From contig JACDQD010000002.1 in the NCBI GenBank assembly GCA_019843655.1, positions 10,113,893 through 10,177,892 on the forward strand: DNA of 64,000 bases, written 5' to 3'. A program made the translations under genes and the position numbers. Shown piece by piece: positions 38,301 through 49,680 of this stretch (its first letter is position 1; every line of letters begins with the position of its first letter). The notes under the pieces were generated by a model, which ran no database searches, was not told the DNA's origin, and saw nothing but the letters and a program-made list of their open reading frames with translations. This stretch comes from Lethocerus indicus. Its lineage: Eukaryota > Arthropoda > Insecta > Hemiptera > Belostomatidae.

Positions 38301-41019
38301 TTTCATTGTGTGAGTGACTCATCTTGATTGTAGCAGCAGCAGGTCCTGCAATTCAGTTCGAAGCGCTGAGTTCGATCACCTGCCTACTCACATATCTTGA
38401 AGCATGCTATCCACCCGCTATGATTAATAGACCGTGGCGGGCTCGGCCGATTGACATGCAAATCATGATATCGCCTCTGGGAGTACCCCTATTTACCACA
38501 TTTACACGATTCTATATATATGCATATAAAACTGGTGTTTAAAAAGTACATATATAACATATATTTGTATAAAAGATCAATTAGCGTATTTAATACAAAT
38601 AATGTAAATTAATTTTATTTAATTCAAGTTTCAGACATTAAAATTTGAAAATCAGTAAACCTATATAATATATGCAATTTAAAAAGGCGTGGACATATTT
38701 CCTTTTAAAGAATATGTAAGGGAACGTTGAATGGGTAAAAAAATATATTACATTTTATACAATGAATCTTAGTCTAACTCCCGTATAATACAATTTTAAC
38801 AATTTTTAAGTATATTTTCGTTTCGTCCGTGTTTGATTGGTTGATCGTGAAGTAGTTAGTATATTTATAATAAATTTTAGTTTATCAAACCATTGAAAAC
38901 ATTAATTCTGACCTACCACCTTGTGGGATACTTTTAAATCTGAAGAGCAATAGTGCAACTGATAGAATACAAGAACTATATAAAATAAAATCGAAGGTTA
39001 ATTTCCTATTTCCATTGTTGCGGAGACGAGACTATAATTTATGTCACTAAATAAGTCACCGGCTTTTATTAAATCGTTTTAGAAAAATACGTAGTTTATT
39101 TAAACTCGATATAAATTATTTAATGTTGTCTGAGCGCGATGGGAGGGACTGGTTCATTTAAATGCGCCCTCTTGCCAACCAGAGGAAACACTTTGGAGGT
39201 TCTCCCAGGCCAATTTATTAGAGCCACTCGACATTTGTTTCTTAACTCTCTTCTGACATTTCTTCTCAGCCGGCTCTCCTGGCTCTCATTATTTTTCATT
39301 AAACAGTCGGTAGTCGCTCGTAAAACGCCTAGGGACCCTCCTAAAGCGTTTAGGGGCTCTTTCTGGCCTGTTCGAGGGCTTAACTTAAATGTTCCGGAAT
39401 TCTAGAAATTCACCGACCGATTAATAAGACATTAAACACCAAGGAAACTGTTAGGCGTCATATTCGCTTAACATACTGATTTCACGATATTATTACTAAA
39501 GTGACCGAACATTTGCAACTATGAAAGAATCATCTCCATGACTGCAATAGAAAAAAATTACAAAATTAAACAGCAATATAAATTTATAAGTAAGATTTCA
39601 ATGTAATTTCTCTCCAGATTTTACGTTTCTTTATGCACATAAGCAGTAATATAAAAATGTAACGTGTAACATAAGAACTATATTTAATTGTACGCAACAT
39701 GGTAAAAATTTTATCAAGTCCATCCTCTAAAATAAAATAACAGGTTTGAAATAACGGTAAGAAGTAAATGACGAAACAAAACCCTACACAAAATGAAGTT
39801 TCCAATAAATTATCGCTTTACCTGTTCAAATCGATTTATTTTGCATTAATATAAAGAAATATTAATTGACTAAAATTGGTCTCAAATATTTTACTATAGT
39901 GAAGTTATTACTCAAACTATAGCTAAATCAACTAAGCTCAGGCATCAAACTTAGCTGCCGGAAGCGTTTAAAGGTTAATCAACGCCCAATATAATATCTG
40001 AAACATTGAGTTCCCACTAATTCTTGTCCTGTAATTAACTGATCATCAGTGCAAACTTAGCAATCAATATTTGCAATAAATTAGCTTTGACTGCTCCCCG
40101 GTATTAAAATATACCCTTCAGTTACATTAAGTTTCTTTCTAATATCGATCGGCTGGTTCGAAATATTCAGTTACTTTGCAATGCTTAGCGTTTTTTGCCT
40201 AAAAGGTTTGCCTCGGGGATCGAGTTCTCTTTCAATAAACCCCTAAAAGGGGATGAGACATTTTTATTCTGTTTGCTTGAAACACTCGTTACGAATTCTT
40301 TCATGGGATGCGAAAGGCGGTTATTTTAAAGGAGGTAAAATAATAATTCCCTCGATCGAAGTCGAGCCAAATTCAAAATAATCGTCCAGGCTATAGTCTA
40401 CGAGTATCTTATTGGTTACTTTGTTGAAGTAAACGATTTACTACGATTTTATTTATTTATTATATTAAATATATAACTTTAAGGATGCTCTATGATCGGG
40501 TCTGTGGTCCATTTATTCCGCGCCCTTGGGTTTCCCATCACATAAATCATATACAAATACTGCTTAAGACGATGGGTCCGCATAGAAGGCTCATTACTGT
40601 AACATTTCACCTTGACCATTATAAATTGTCCCTTACGGGAGGGTTTTCATACCACAGCTAACAGCCCGTTACGCTAGCTTAGCTGAAGTTATATAGTATT
40701 GCATAAACACATATGGTCATGGCTAATACATTATACTTAACTTACTGGAACCAAAAATTTAAAGGCCTTCAGTGAAACAGGGTGCCCAATTGGTATTACG
40801 TTGACCTTTCGGTATAATTCAGTTTACGTGTTACGCTTCTAACTCGGTTTACTAATCTTCGGTTGGCTGTTAACAGGTGTGAGGGACCTGTACGAGATGC
40901 TGGTTCAGAGGGAAGCTCTAGCCGACGGTTTGGCCCATCAGGTTGTCCGCAAGAACAACAACCGCTCTCCACAGGTCAGGCTCCGTTTCGGCCGCAGGTC
41001 GGACCCCTACATGTACCAG
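35356..41019 (+). CDS. sNPF: Short neuropeptide F precursor (two coding exons)
   Basis: Exons are 35356-35458 and 40877-41019, joined in phase 1 (GAC A | GT GTG) by a 5.4-kb GT-AG intron. A CAG acceptor two bases before the ATG (35351-35353) implies a non-coding 5' exon, which I could not locate. Residues 1-27 look like a signal peptide: a hydrophobic core, then EATSA before PASPDYD. Next comes an acidic spacer with DLYEMLVQREAL, typical of insect sNPF precursors. The peptide region reads RK, NNNR, SPQVRLRF, G, RR, SDP. That is a dibasic site, the RLRF core, a glycine amide donor and a second dibasic site. Processing should give NNNRSPQVRLRF-amide, or SPQVRLRF-amide after cleavage at the single Arg. 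In the family, sNPF is secreted by neurons and endocrine cells and acts on an NPY-like G-protein-coupled receptor in feeding and growth. The Val replaces the usual Leu. The frame may splice at 41019 (CAG|GTAAAT) to an unidentified exon or read through to TGA at 41032-41034. Confidence 0.93.
36771..37040. mobile_element. piggyBac-like miniature element (MITE) with TTAA ends
   Basis: The element is 270 bp with a perfect 17-bp terminal inverted repeat, TTAACCCTTTCGCGGCG, at both ends. The TTAA tetranucleotide is the target site duplicated by piggyBac-family transposases, and CCC is the usual start of their ends. It has no coding capacity. The interior is almost wholly a 44-bp tandem array. It sits in the sNPF intron. 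Confidence 0.8.
36785..37004. repeat. Five tandem 44-bp units with an internal palindrome
   Basis: Units begin with (G)CGAAC at 36785, 36829, 36873, 36917 and 36961, an exact 44-base spacing. Units 1-3 are close to each other; 4 and 5 are progressively more diverged in the second half. Each contains a version of the 16-base palindrome AGCGCCTATAGGCGCT followed by CAGCTATAGATGCTCA. The array fills the TTAA element above and ends 19 bases before its right inverted repeat. Confidence 0.85.
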
Positions 41020-43322
41020 GTAAATTCAAACTGAATCAACGTCAAATATGACCAATAAAATACATCCAATATCCTTGCTTAATACTTGTAATGTTCATCG
41101 TCCATTAATCACAATTTCGCTGTTCAGCTTTTTATTGATGCAGTATTACGTACATTTCAGTTAATCCACAAACAATAAAGCTTATATAATTTAAGGCGTT
41201 TATAACGCCTTACTCAGAAATGGATAAAATATGTCTTGCGAATCGGTAAATTTTTCTTCGTAAACAAAAAAGGTTCCTTAAGTCAGAAAATGTAGGAAAC
41301 ACGGGATTTAAGGTAGATATCTTAAATACCAGTTTTGTACTACGATGCAGTGAAAACAAATAAATACTGACTGCTATCTCGAGGGTGCCCTGGAGGGTAC
41401 CATGGCTATTGCAATTTTCTAACCTACAGGACCTACAGGAGGTAATGTTAGTAGCACTGATGAAACACTTCCCCCACCAGGATACTTTATCGGCAACTAA
41501 TATTCGCTTTACAATTACTGACGAAATGTCAATGACGAGTAGCTAAAAGCTAACAAGCTTAGGACCGCGTAGACTGATCCATACAAATAATTGCAAGTTA
41601 ATTAATAATACAAATTAACTCGCGGGTAAATATTTCTTTGTCAATTATTTACATTTTGTTGCACTCAGATGTATCAAAAAAGTAGACTAAATATAAATGA
41701 GCGGTATACTATTATACCGCTATTATACTAATAAACGATACTAATATATGGTAGTAATTTACAATAGCGTCAATGCGATATTGATAATGGGAATATTGAT
41801 CATTTCATTTCACGTTATAATTAGAACATATGTCAGAAAAGTGTGTTTACAAGATTTATTAACTTTTATATTGAGATATAGCACCGGGTTTTGCCCAGAG
41901 TTGAACACGTGCAACGGACGACCAGTGAAGAACGCAGATGTAAATCATATTCGGTTTCCAGGTTAACACACGGGAAATTTCCCGGATATAATATTTCAGC
42001 TTGAAATTATTAATTACTATTATCATAAAAAATTAGTCCGACATTATTTCCATCCTCACTTGGAGCCATCAAATTGAATACGATTCTTAAAAATCGTTCC
42101 TATAATGTACTAGCGTATATACTTTTATATTTCAAAACTCGAGGAACAATATATAGACATTATAGAATAGATACATTATAGAATCAAGACATATCTCTAA
42201 TACCTGAGCTTTATTACTTTAAAAAATATCATTTAAATGGAATTCATTAACTGACAAACAAGTTTGAGTATATACAGTAACATATTCCGTACTCCAGTTT
42301 TATAAATCGTCCCTGTGCATTGTTCATTTTTAAGTTGGGGGTTAAAGACTGGCCCATTCTTGACTGAATAACATAAAAGATTCGGGTAGTGAGTACATTT
42401 CGAACTAGTATCAAATTAGTAAGTGAAATTCCTCATAACAAGAGATATTATTTATCCGTTATCATAACCGATTATCCATTGAGACGTTATTCCGGCACCC
42501 ATTGGATGATCGGTGGTGTGCTAACTAGTCACCGGGGATTTAGCAGTTAAAAGGGAAACCTCTTGTTCCGGGTAAACAAAATAACAAGAATATTCTTAAG
42601 AACACTGGACTGATGCAAATGGGCGAAGCTGAATCCACAGTAAACGATAATGAACGAATATGCGCAAAACTGTGGTTCATTTCGAGAAAAACAATATTAT
42701 CGCGAGACGGCTAAAATAATTTATATAATACAAAAAACTATAACAATCGGAATATTGATTTCATTTAGTAAACACGTTAATTATCATAGTATAAGAAAGA
42801 ATTCCAGTCTCGTTCAACGGATATAGAAACATAAAGACACAATTTAAATTATTGATGCGTGATTTAAATACTATTGATATGGACGGGATAAGATTATTTT
42901 CAACGTAATTAACGAGACGATAAATAATCTATCCAAATTTAAATAAATATGATACATGAAAAATATGAATTATATCATGTAATCACATCATCGTCTTATT
43001 TTGTGACAGTTAACTTAGTCATCGTCTATAACACTAAAATTGATTGACTGCCGGTTGTCATTGCTGAAATGCATATTAATACAACGGCTAGGACAAACGT
43101 AAATATATAGTATTGTAAACCGTTCTAAGAAACAGTTATTTTATTATTTAATATATTAAATTACTTATGCCAAAATATATCACTATAAATCAAACTGAGA
43201 CGCTAGTAGAAATACTAAATAATTGAATATTCAATATTTCAAAAAGAATAATAATTTAGTGTACGTTTGAGTACAAAATTATAATTTAATTCATATCAGT
43301 GAAGCGCATAACAGGTCAAAAG

Positions 43323-43344
43323 TCACCTATTGCGCAATAGGTGA
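43323..43344. repeat. Perfect 22-bp palindrome
   Basis: TCACCTATTGCGCAATAGGTGA is fully self-complementary. Its right edge overlaps a second inverted pair, GTGAAC (43341) and GTTCAC (43352), and the word AATGAAGTTCA occurs twice just downstream. It may be a dimeric factor site or a cruciform; the function is unknown. Confidence 0.8.
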
Positions 43345-44885
43345 ACAATGAAGTTCACTACAAATGAAGTTCAATCAATCAATCATATCAATGGTAAAAA
43401 AAGGCCATTTGTTATTGAAATACAATCATTCAAATCAATTGCTTATTACTTTAATATTTAACTTTTCTTGGCTAGATTAAGCTTTTATTTGTTTCTAAGT
43501 AGACTGTTTCAGGAATATTAACGACAGATTCCTTACAAATTATAGGTGCGACATAGAATTTCAGATTAAATTATCGTAACTAAAAATGTAACCCCCTTTT
43601 CCTATGCCGTTCAAGGTAGAAGGGGCAGGGGAATTTAAATTGTACGCAGTTCGTCCTCTCGTAGTGTATTCAGTTCCAATTATATGTGTTGAGATGGGAT
43701 ATTTCCCTGAGGAGGGAACATCAACAAGTGAATGAAATTGTCGCTTCCTCCAGCACGTGTGAAAAGGTTTTTCATATTACCAAAAGGACGGTTCCCGATA
43801 TTCCCGGGTTTCCAACTCTCGGCATCTTATTTCAAAGACATTTCGACGGCTGTAATATCCACAACTTTTTTCTCTCAACCCAAAAAGAATATATCCTCCT
43901 GGATATTAAAAATGCCCATCCTCCTAACCTCCTGAACCACACAAAAATCATACATTTCTCAGGAATCCAATGAGAAAAAATTACGTATTGTACTTTATGA
44001 ATCTGTAGAAAATTTAATCCGCTCCACAAATTCAAACATGTTCAAATTTAACCATGAACTCCTTAAAGTATGAATTCTTTATTTATGGAGCGTTCAAAAA
44101 GTGCCCGATAAATTACCCTCCCCCACCCCGATTGTCGTTTTTGTAGTCCTCTTTGGTGCATTCTCAAGTTTATGGCCGTTTCAATTAATTAATTAATTTT
44201 CAACTTAGAGCGTTTTGTCTACAAATAATAACCAATTTTTGGGCACTTTTTTGGGCATATTTGTTTCTGCTTGTTAATATACACTAACTCCTTAAAAAAT
44301 TAATATTAGCGAGAAAAACTTGTAATTTTTTACCTCAAAACTCTCATATAAGCGTTTACAGAGTACATAGGAAGGATCATTAAATGGAATGAACTCAGTT
44401 TATCATTAACAAGGCACGTACTGATTAATTCAACTTAAATGGAAACACTGTTACGCGATTGAAGTATCTTTTAGGACTACTATAATAGATTAAACTAGGA
44501 CTAGTATAATATTAAAAGAACAAGATCAGGGAAGAATTATAAAATGATGATTGATGCAATAGTTATATTTCATATTTAAAAACTGTAATTTCAACTCGGT
44601 CGTCACGTACTGACCGTGAACAACATCTGAACCACAAACAAAAAATATTTGGTTTATACACGTTATTGTGCAACAGCTAATTGAAACAAGAAAACCAGCT
44701 AAAATTAAAATCAGATTCAAACGTTCCAAATAGACCAAATAATATTTCAAATGAGGTTTCAAAATAAAAGCACACAATTCATGATCTATTGACTGTTCAT
44801 TGTTGGAGTATGCCGAACGTTTCATTTATAGGGTGTACATGATACTAATGAAACTATTTTTTCACTGTAAGTACACTCTGGTACT

Positions 44886-44960
44886 ATGCTGTCTCCATTC
44901 GTTTGTTTCCTCTTATGATATACCGGTTTCAGCATCGCGTCATCCATCGTCAGTTGCAAT
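44886..44960 (+). repeat. Dispersed repeat copy, diverged
   Basis: Shared blocks with the family are TGCTGTCTCC, GTTTGTTTCCTC, TACCGGTTTCAGCATCGCGT and CATCGTCAGTTGC. The order and spacing agree with the 32703 copy, but the central CACTCGCCATC is replaced. Confidence 0.45.
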
Positions 44961-47587
44961 ACATTAGTAATAAAGCGAGGAATTGACACGTTCCGGCATT
45001 GTGCCAGTATTATCTCACACTGTGGTAATATTGGTTAGCCATAGACCTTCTATTCCTTTTTAGAATTGTCTGTAATCTACCCCGGCCTTTCTCTTGGATT
45101 GAATCAATTCATGCAAACATTTCAACGAATACCTCGATATTTTTATTTTTTCTCCTATACTATATCGGGTTCGCTTTGTTTAAGGAGCCAATTTCAATTC
45201 TCATCACGCCACATTATAACGATCGCGGTTGTTCGGAAAGACCGGAAAGGGGTACAAAATGGAAAGAAAAAATTTCCCAGGAGAGTCAGGTAAGAAAGAA
45301 GGACTGAATGACAGACCTCCAAATGGTCTTCTGTATTTGTCCGCCTACCAATCGCGTTTCATTTCAACCACTCATATATCAATAATATGCTTCAATAGTT
45401 TAACCCGGTTCACCTGTTATCGGAGGGATTTCTTCTCCTCCTTCTTCGTCCGGGAGGAGTAACTTCATCTGGGAATCGATGACGCAGACAGGTAAAGGCG
45501 GCTTTCGACGAGTCCTCTGTCAAAAAGGTGTAACCATTGCCGGTTGATCAAAAGCTACCGAAATTGATGGATGGACGGGATGGACCTACCCGTGGAATTG
45601 AGAGGTGCCGGGATAAAAAGAAGCGTAAATCAGTTCCCCCCGCTGCCCTTCCGCTGGAAATCATTTAATTTCTTCTGTGGTCACATGAAATAGTCTTTGA
45701 TGTATTAACAATGTGTACAAGTTTGAACTTTGAATGTGCTCTTAATATTTGACCATTATTATATGATGGTATTTAATAATAATGTGCATTATTCAGGTAT
45801 ATTATACCACATAACGAATTGGCGAATTTAATGTTCGGGACGGGCATACATCGCAAATATATTTCTTAATTAATAGAATTATTGACTTCGTCCCTATTAT
45901 GTACATATCAAACCTGTATGTAATGAATGAGTTTTGGATGCATAGTTGGTCAGTTTTATAGACGGGATTTGAGTGAATTGAAAAAATATTCACAAGTCAA
46001 TTCAGTGAAGAGTAAAGAAATGCCTTATCAAATTGAATTGTATATTAAATATGAATAGAGAGGGAGAGGAGAGTCAATGATAAGATTAATGGCATGATTT
46101 TAAATCGAGAGGAACAGACGCGATATCCAGCATTTACAAGGGCATAAACCACGATAATTTACCTAATCTAGTGGAAAACATGGGCTGTTGGGCACCTTTA
46201 ACACTCTAGGGCATTTGATATATAAAAAATGACAACCGGTGTATTTATGTGCGATTACTATAATTGTGCTAGTACAGAATTCATCTATTTAATTAAGACA
46301 TCGAATAGAAGTGAAAGAACACAGTGATAAGCACATAACATACCCCAGGATATTTCATTGCTCTATATAAAAAATTAAAACAAAAAATAGGACCAGTTAC
46401 TTCCGCAACCTGATATCAACCAGGAAATACACAAGTTAAATATTTTTTGAAGGTCATTCAATTTGTTTATATCATTTACGGGCGTCATCAGCGATATACG
46501 GGAATCATGTTATTTTTAAGTCAATTATAATTTAAAAAAAAATATTTTCGTTTATAGTTTATTTTTCAAAGAATTATACAAACAATAGAAATGGATGTAT
46601 TTAAACAAGTGATATTTCAACTAATAGTAACTATAGTTAGGCATTAAAATTTCTATTAAATTCCCAATAATTGAATAATAAGATTAACGGTGGAGAAATA
46701 AATTCTGCCTAAAGTAAATATCCACCTCCAAGTCCACTTTGAATATGTGAAGTAACTAACGAGTTGGATTTAAATATTTTAAAGTTGAGTCAAGCTGAAT
46801 TGAATAGAACATATCAACGCTTTTCTATTCTACGAATACGAATAAATGTGTTTAGGAAAGTTCATGGGTACACAAAAAAACTGAAGTATTTATAAAATAT
46901 TAATTTTTGCATCGATACTTAATAATTTATTTCCAACCTAGAAAATGGCAATGTAAAACACAGAACTCTCGCATTATGGTCGTTTATGTGAAGTTCGAGT
47001 CGTAACAAATGAAATACAACTCAGTAAGTAAACTCCAGTTAGTAAACTAACTGGAAAAATGGAGACTTGCTCAAACCCAGTACGTCATAATATACTGCGA
47101 GAACGAGGCAGCGACTTAGTTATACGTTAGAAAATCATTCGCACTCCTCATTTAACAAATCTCTGTTCATGGGAGTACTCATCCAGCTTCATCTTAATTA
47201 AAGGCAGTATGAAGAATTAGACTTCTCTCCGACAGCAATTGTTGTACAGGAATGCTCTGAATATGCTCATGAGCATACGACTATTATCTAATAAGTGGAG
47301 TATTAATTGTAAAAACGAAAAAAACAGACAATAAAACGTAAAATATGGTAACACATTGTCTTTTACACATCTAGCTGTCATTACAATGCCTAAACTCTTC
47401 ATACATAACTTCTTGCGTATTATAATAGAAATAATTATAATTTATATGTTATTACATTTTCAGTCGCAAAATCAAATAGAGCCTCTTGACGGAGTGGGTT
47501 CTTGATACAAGTATAGCAGTAACATATTGCAATGTGAACAAAATAGGTAAATGATACTTAGGTGATGATTGTAATGATGATCGATTG

Positions 47588-47776
47588 CATTGATTCCCAA
47601 AGTGGTCCACGTGAACAACCAGGGGTCCACGGGAGACTCGACGGGGGTCGAGTTAGTTCTAATCTTCACATTTTATGTCGAGTTTTAGGAATATGGTGAA
47701 ATGTAGCTGCAGGGGGTTCACCGGAACCAGCAAAATTTTTGAAGTGGTCTATGAGAAAAAAAGTTTGGGAACCTAG
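47588..47776. mobile_element. hAT-like miniature element (decayed)
   Basis: The left end CATTGATTCCCAAAGTGGTC and the right end (other strand) CTAGGTTCCCAAACTTTTTT match the widespread hAT end pattern CAGTGGTTCCCAAA. Inside are AGGGGTCCACGGGAGACTCG, GGGGGTTCACCGG and TTTTTGAAGTGGTCTATGAG, internal words familiar from such elements. It is 189 bp with no coding capacity. I could not identify an 8-bp target duplication. Confidence 0.55.
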
Positions 47777-48959
47777 GATCTATGGGATAAGAATAATGGT
47801 ACTATGCTATACGCAGACGGAACTGTTTTACAAATGAACTTGCGTTTTCTTGTTGAATATTAGCAACATTGCAGCGTGCAATGGTTGGATATTTTCTATC
47901 CTTATTATGTACACATTAATTATTCGATTTACATAATTGAATTAGAAGTCTGTTCATGTTTTTCAATCGGTTTCGCATTATTAAAAAGTATACATCAAAC
48001 TGCAACATCATAAACAACCTCTTTCAACAGTTGTGTGTTACTGAGTTCTTCGACCAACCCCTATGGAGGGGAAACAGTTATTTTCCTCAATTAAAAATGT
48101 CAGCTGATTAAATAAATTGCGCTCTATATTCCAATATACTCATTAGATTAACTTGATAATGCAGCCGTGGTAATAAGCACCAGATGAACTGAACAATTCC
48201 GATAGATACACATGGTAATTACGGAATTATGAACATTAATTACTAAGCCTGACGAAATTCTGTTTAGTGGTGGTTATTTATCGTCTAATCTCGCAGCTCA
48301 GAATAATGACTCCAAAGGACAACTTAAATTGCTTTTGTATCCGATATATAAGCTACAGGTTAAAAATTACCTCTGTGACTCTTCGGTTTCTTTACCACGT
48401 TAAACGGGACAGATCGTCAGTCCTCTTCAATTCAATAGAACATTTCTATGGGAAAGGGAAATTAATTTCGGTTCCAAGTTTCATGACGAAGGATCCCTCT
48501 CACAATTCCCTGTTTCGGGGGAAGAAATGTCCAGTGTAAAATTTTAAAGAACCGGGCTCAAAGAAAGTGGAACAACCGCTGTTGTATGAATAATATGATT
48601 TTTGTTAAGACGTTATTTTGGGTCACTGGTTAGCATTAATTAGTGAAAAGAAAGTAGAATTCAAAGTCGGTTATCGGTATATGCCCCGCTGTTTCACCTT
48701 CCACCAGATTTAGTTCAAATAACTATCATTGCTTCTGGTTTCCGAGAATCCAAAACAATATCAATCAAGATGATGCAACAAGTCTTCATTGAACATTTCA
48801 TTTTTTCATTTGATTCTACATTCTGGTCGTTATTTGCGAGAGTTCTGCTCTCAATACTGGTTGGCGACTGGCTCGTCAACCTCTCGCTCAGAACTGAATC
48901 ATTGGCCCATTCCCGCCGTCAGATTCCTCTCTCGAATCTCGTAGAGGTGGAGGATCATC

Positions 48960-49680
48960 CTGGGGGGGGGGGGTGGAGGTAACCTCGCAGAGGAAAACCC
49001 ACCATTCGCCCGTCCGAAGGCAGCGGACCGCTGGGAAAAAACCATTCCCGCAAATAATCTCAATTGATCGAAGTGATCTCTTAACAGCTTCTCGGGTTCA
49101 AAGAGGGTTCCGACGCCCATCGCCGACACGAGGTCTCTTTCGGCCTCATCGTAAAGTGGGGAGTCTCGCAGCACGTGATCCCAATCCCACTCCTCTTCCT
49201 CCCCGCAAGCAAACTCCGATTGGTCCTCTAGACCCCGCCTGTGTAGATGAACATTGAGCGAACCGTACCCCGTTACCAGGAACAACAAGCTCATGCTCTA
49301 CTCCGGCGGTTTGACTGTTGCAAGGGCTGTCGCCTTGGGCAGGAACTAGTAAGTTGCCCGTCCGTGCGGTGAGTTTCTCCATCTCCTTTCCCATACCTTC
49401 ATTATGTCCGCGTCATAAGACGCAAGATTTTCTCGCCACGCGTTGATCTTTGCTGCAACCTGGGCAATCTTCGTCTATGAGGAATAAATGTCAGACCCTG
49501 ATCTAATCTGATACCGAGGTATCGTGTCTCCGTGACCCACCTCATTCTACCACCTTGGATCATGACTCTCGGTTGTCTCCACGGATTCAATCGACCTATA
49601 TGTAGCATCCCACACGTTTTCATTCACGGATTAATGAGGAAAGTAGCTTTCTGGCCGTTTCCTCCCACGTCATTGCCCAG
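48960..49680 (-). mobile_element. R1-clade-like LINE, C-terminal ORF2 fragment (decayed)
   Basis: Reading the - strand from about 49680: the part after the RT core appears as KTCGMLHIGRLNPW, then RMRWVTETRYLGIRLDQGL and TFIPHRRR (49620-49470). This is the (V/T)KYLG(V/I)xLD motif typical of R1/TRAS-type LINEs. After frame changes near 49400 and 49290 comes the tail TGYGSLNVHLHRRGL, then ACGEEEEWDWDHVLRDSPLYD and LRLFAGMVF (to about 48990). This corresponds to the Cys-poor C-terminal region with HVLxDCPLYD. It ends beside a 12-G run (48962-48973). Multiple frameshifts show an old inactive copy. The clade assignment comes from motifs only. Confidence 0.75.

Larger units (their letters stand above)
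35459..40876 (+). other. sNPF intron between signal-peptide exon and peptide exon
   Basis: The 5418-base intron begins GTAAGT and ends TTAACAG. It contains the TTAA miniature element (36771-37040) and GC-rich patches at 35.9-36.1, 37.5-37.8 and 39.14-39.4 kb. No further exon is needed, since the phases of the two coding exons agree directly. Confidence 0.75.
41035..47587. other. Downstream of sNPF, no supported gene
   Basis: It contains the palindrome at 43323 and the dispersed repeat at 44886. A 9-base-arm hairpin, AGCGGTATA...TATACCGCT, sits at 41700-41721. A possible but weak terminal sNPF exon is discussed in the findings (41430-41546). GC-rich patches lie at 43.6-43.9 and 45.2-45.65 kb. 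Confidence 0.45.

Noticed and set aside
43686..43973. 95-codon open frame and its overlapping frames
   Set aside because: Several frames are open at once in a GC-richer patch, and none resembles a known family.
48899..48990. Extension of the - strand LINE frame through the poly-G run (Pro repeat)
   Set aside because: The Pro run comes from the 12-G tract and the sequence beyond it shows no LINE similarity, so the element is ended near 48960.
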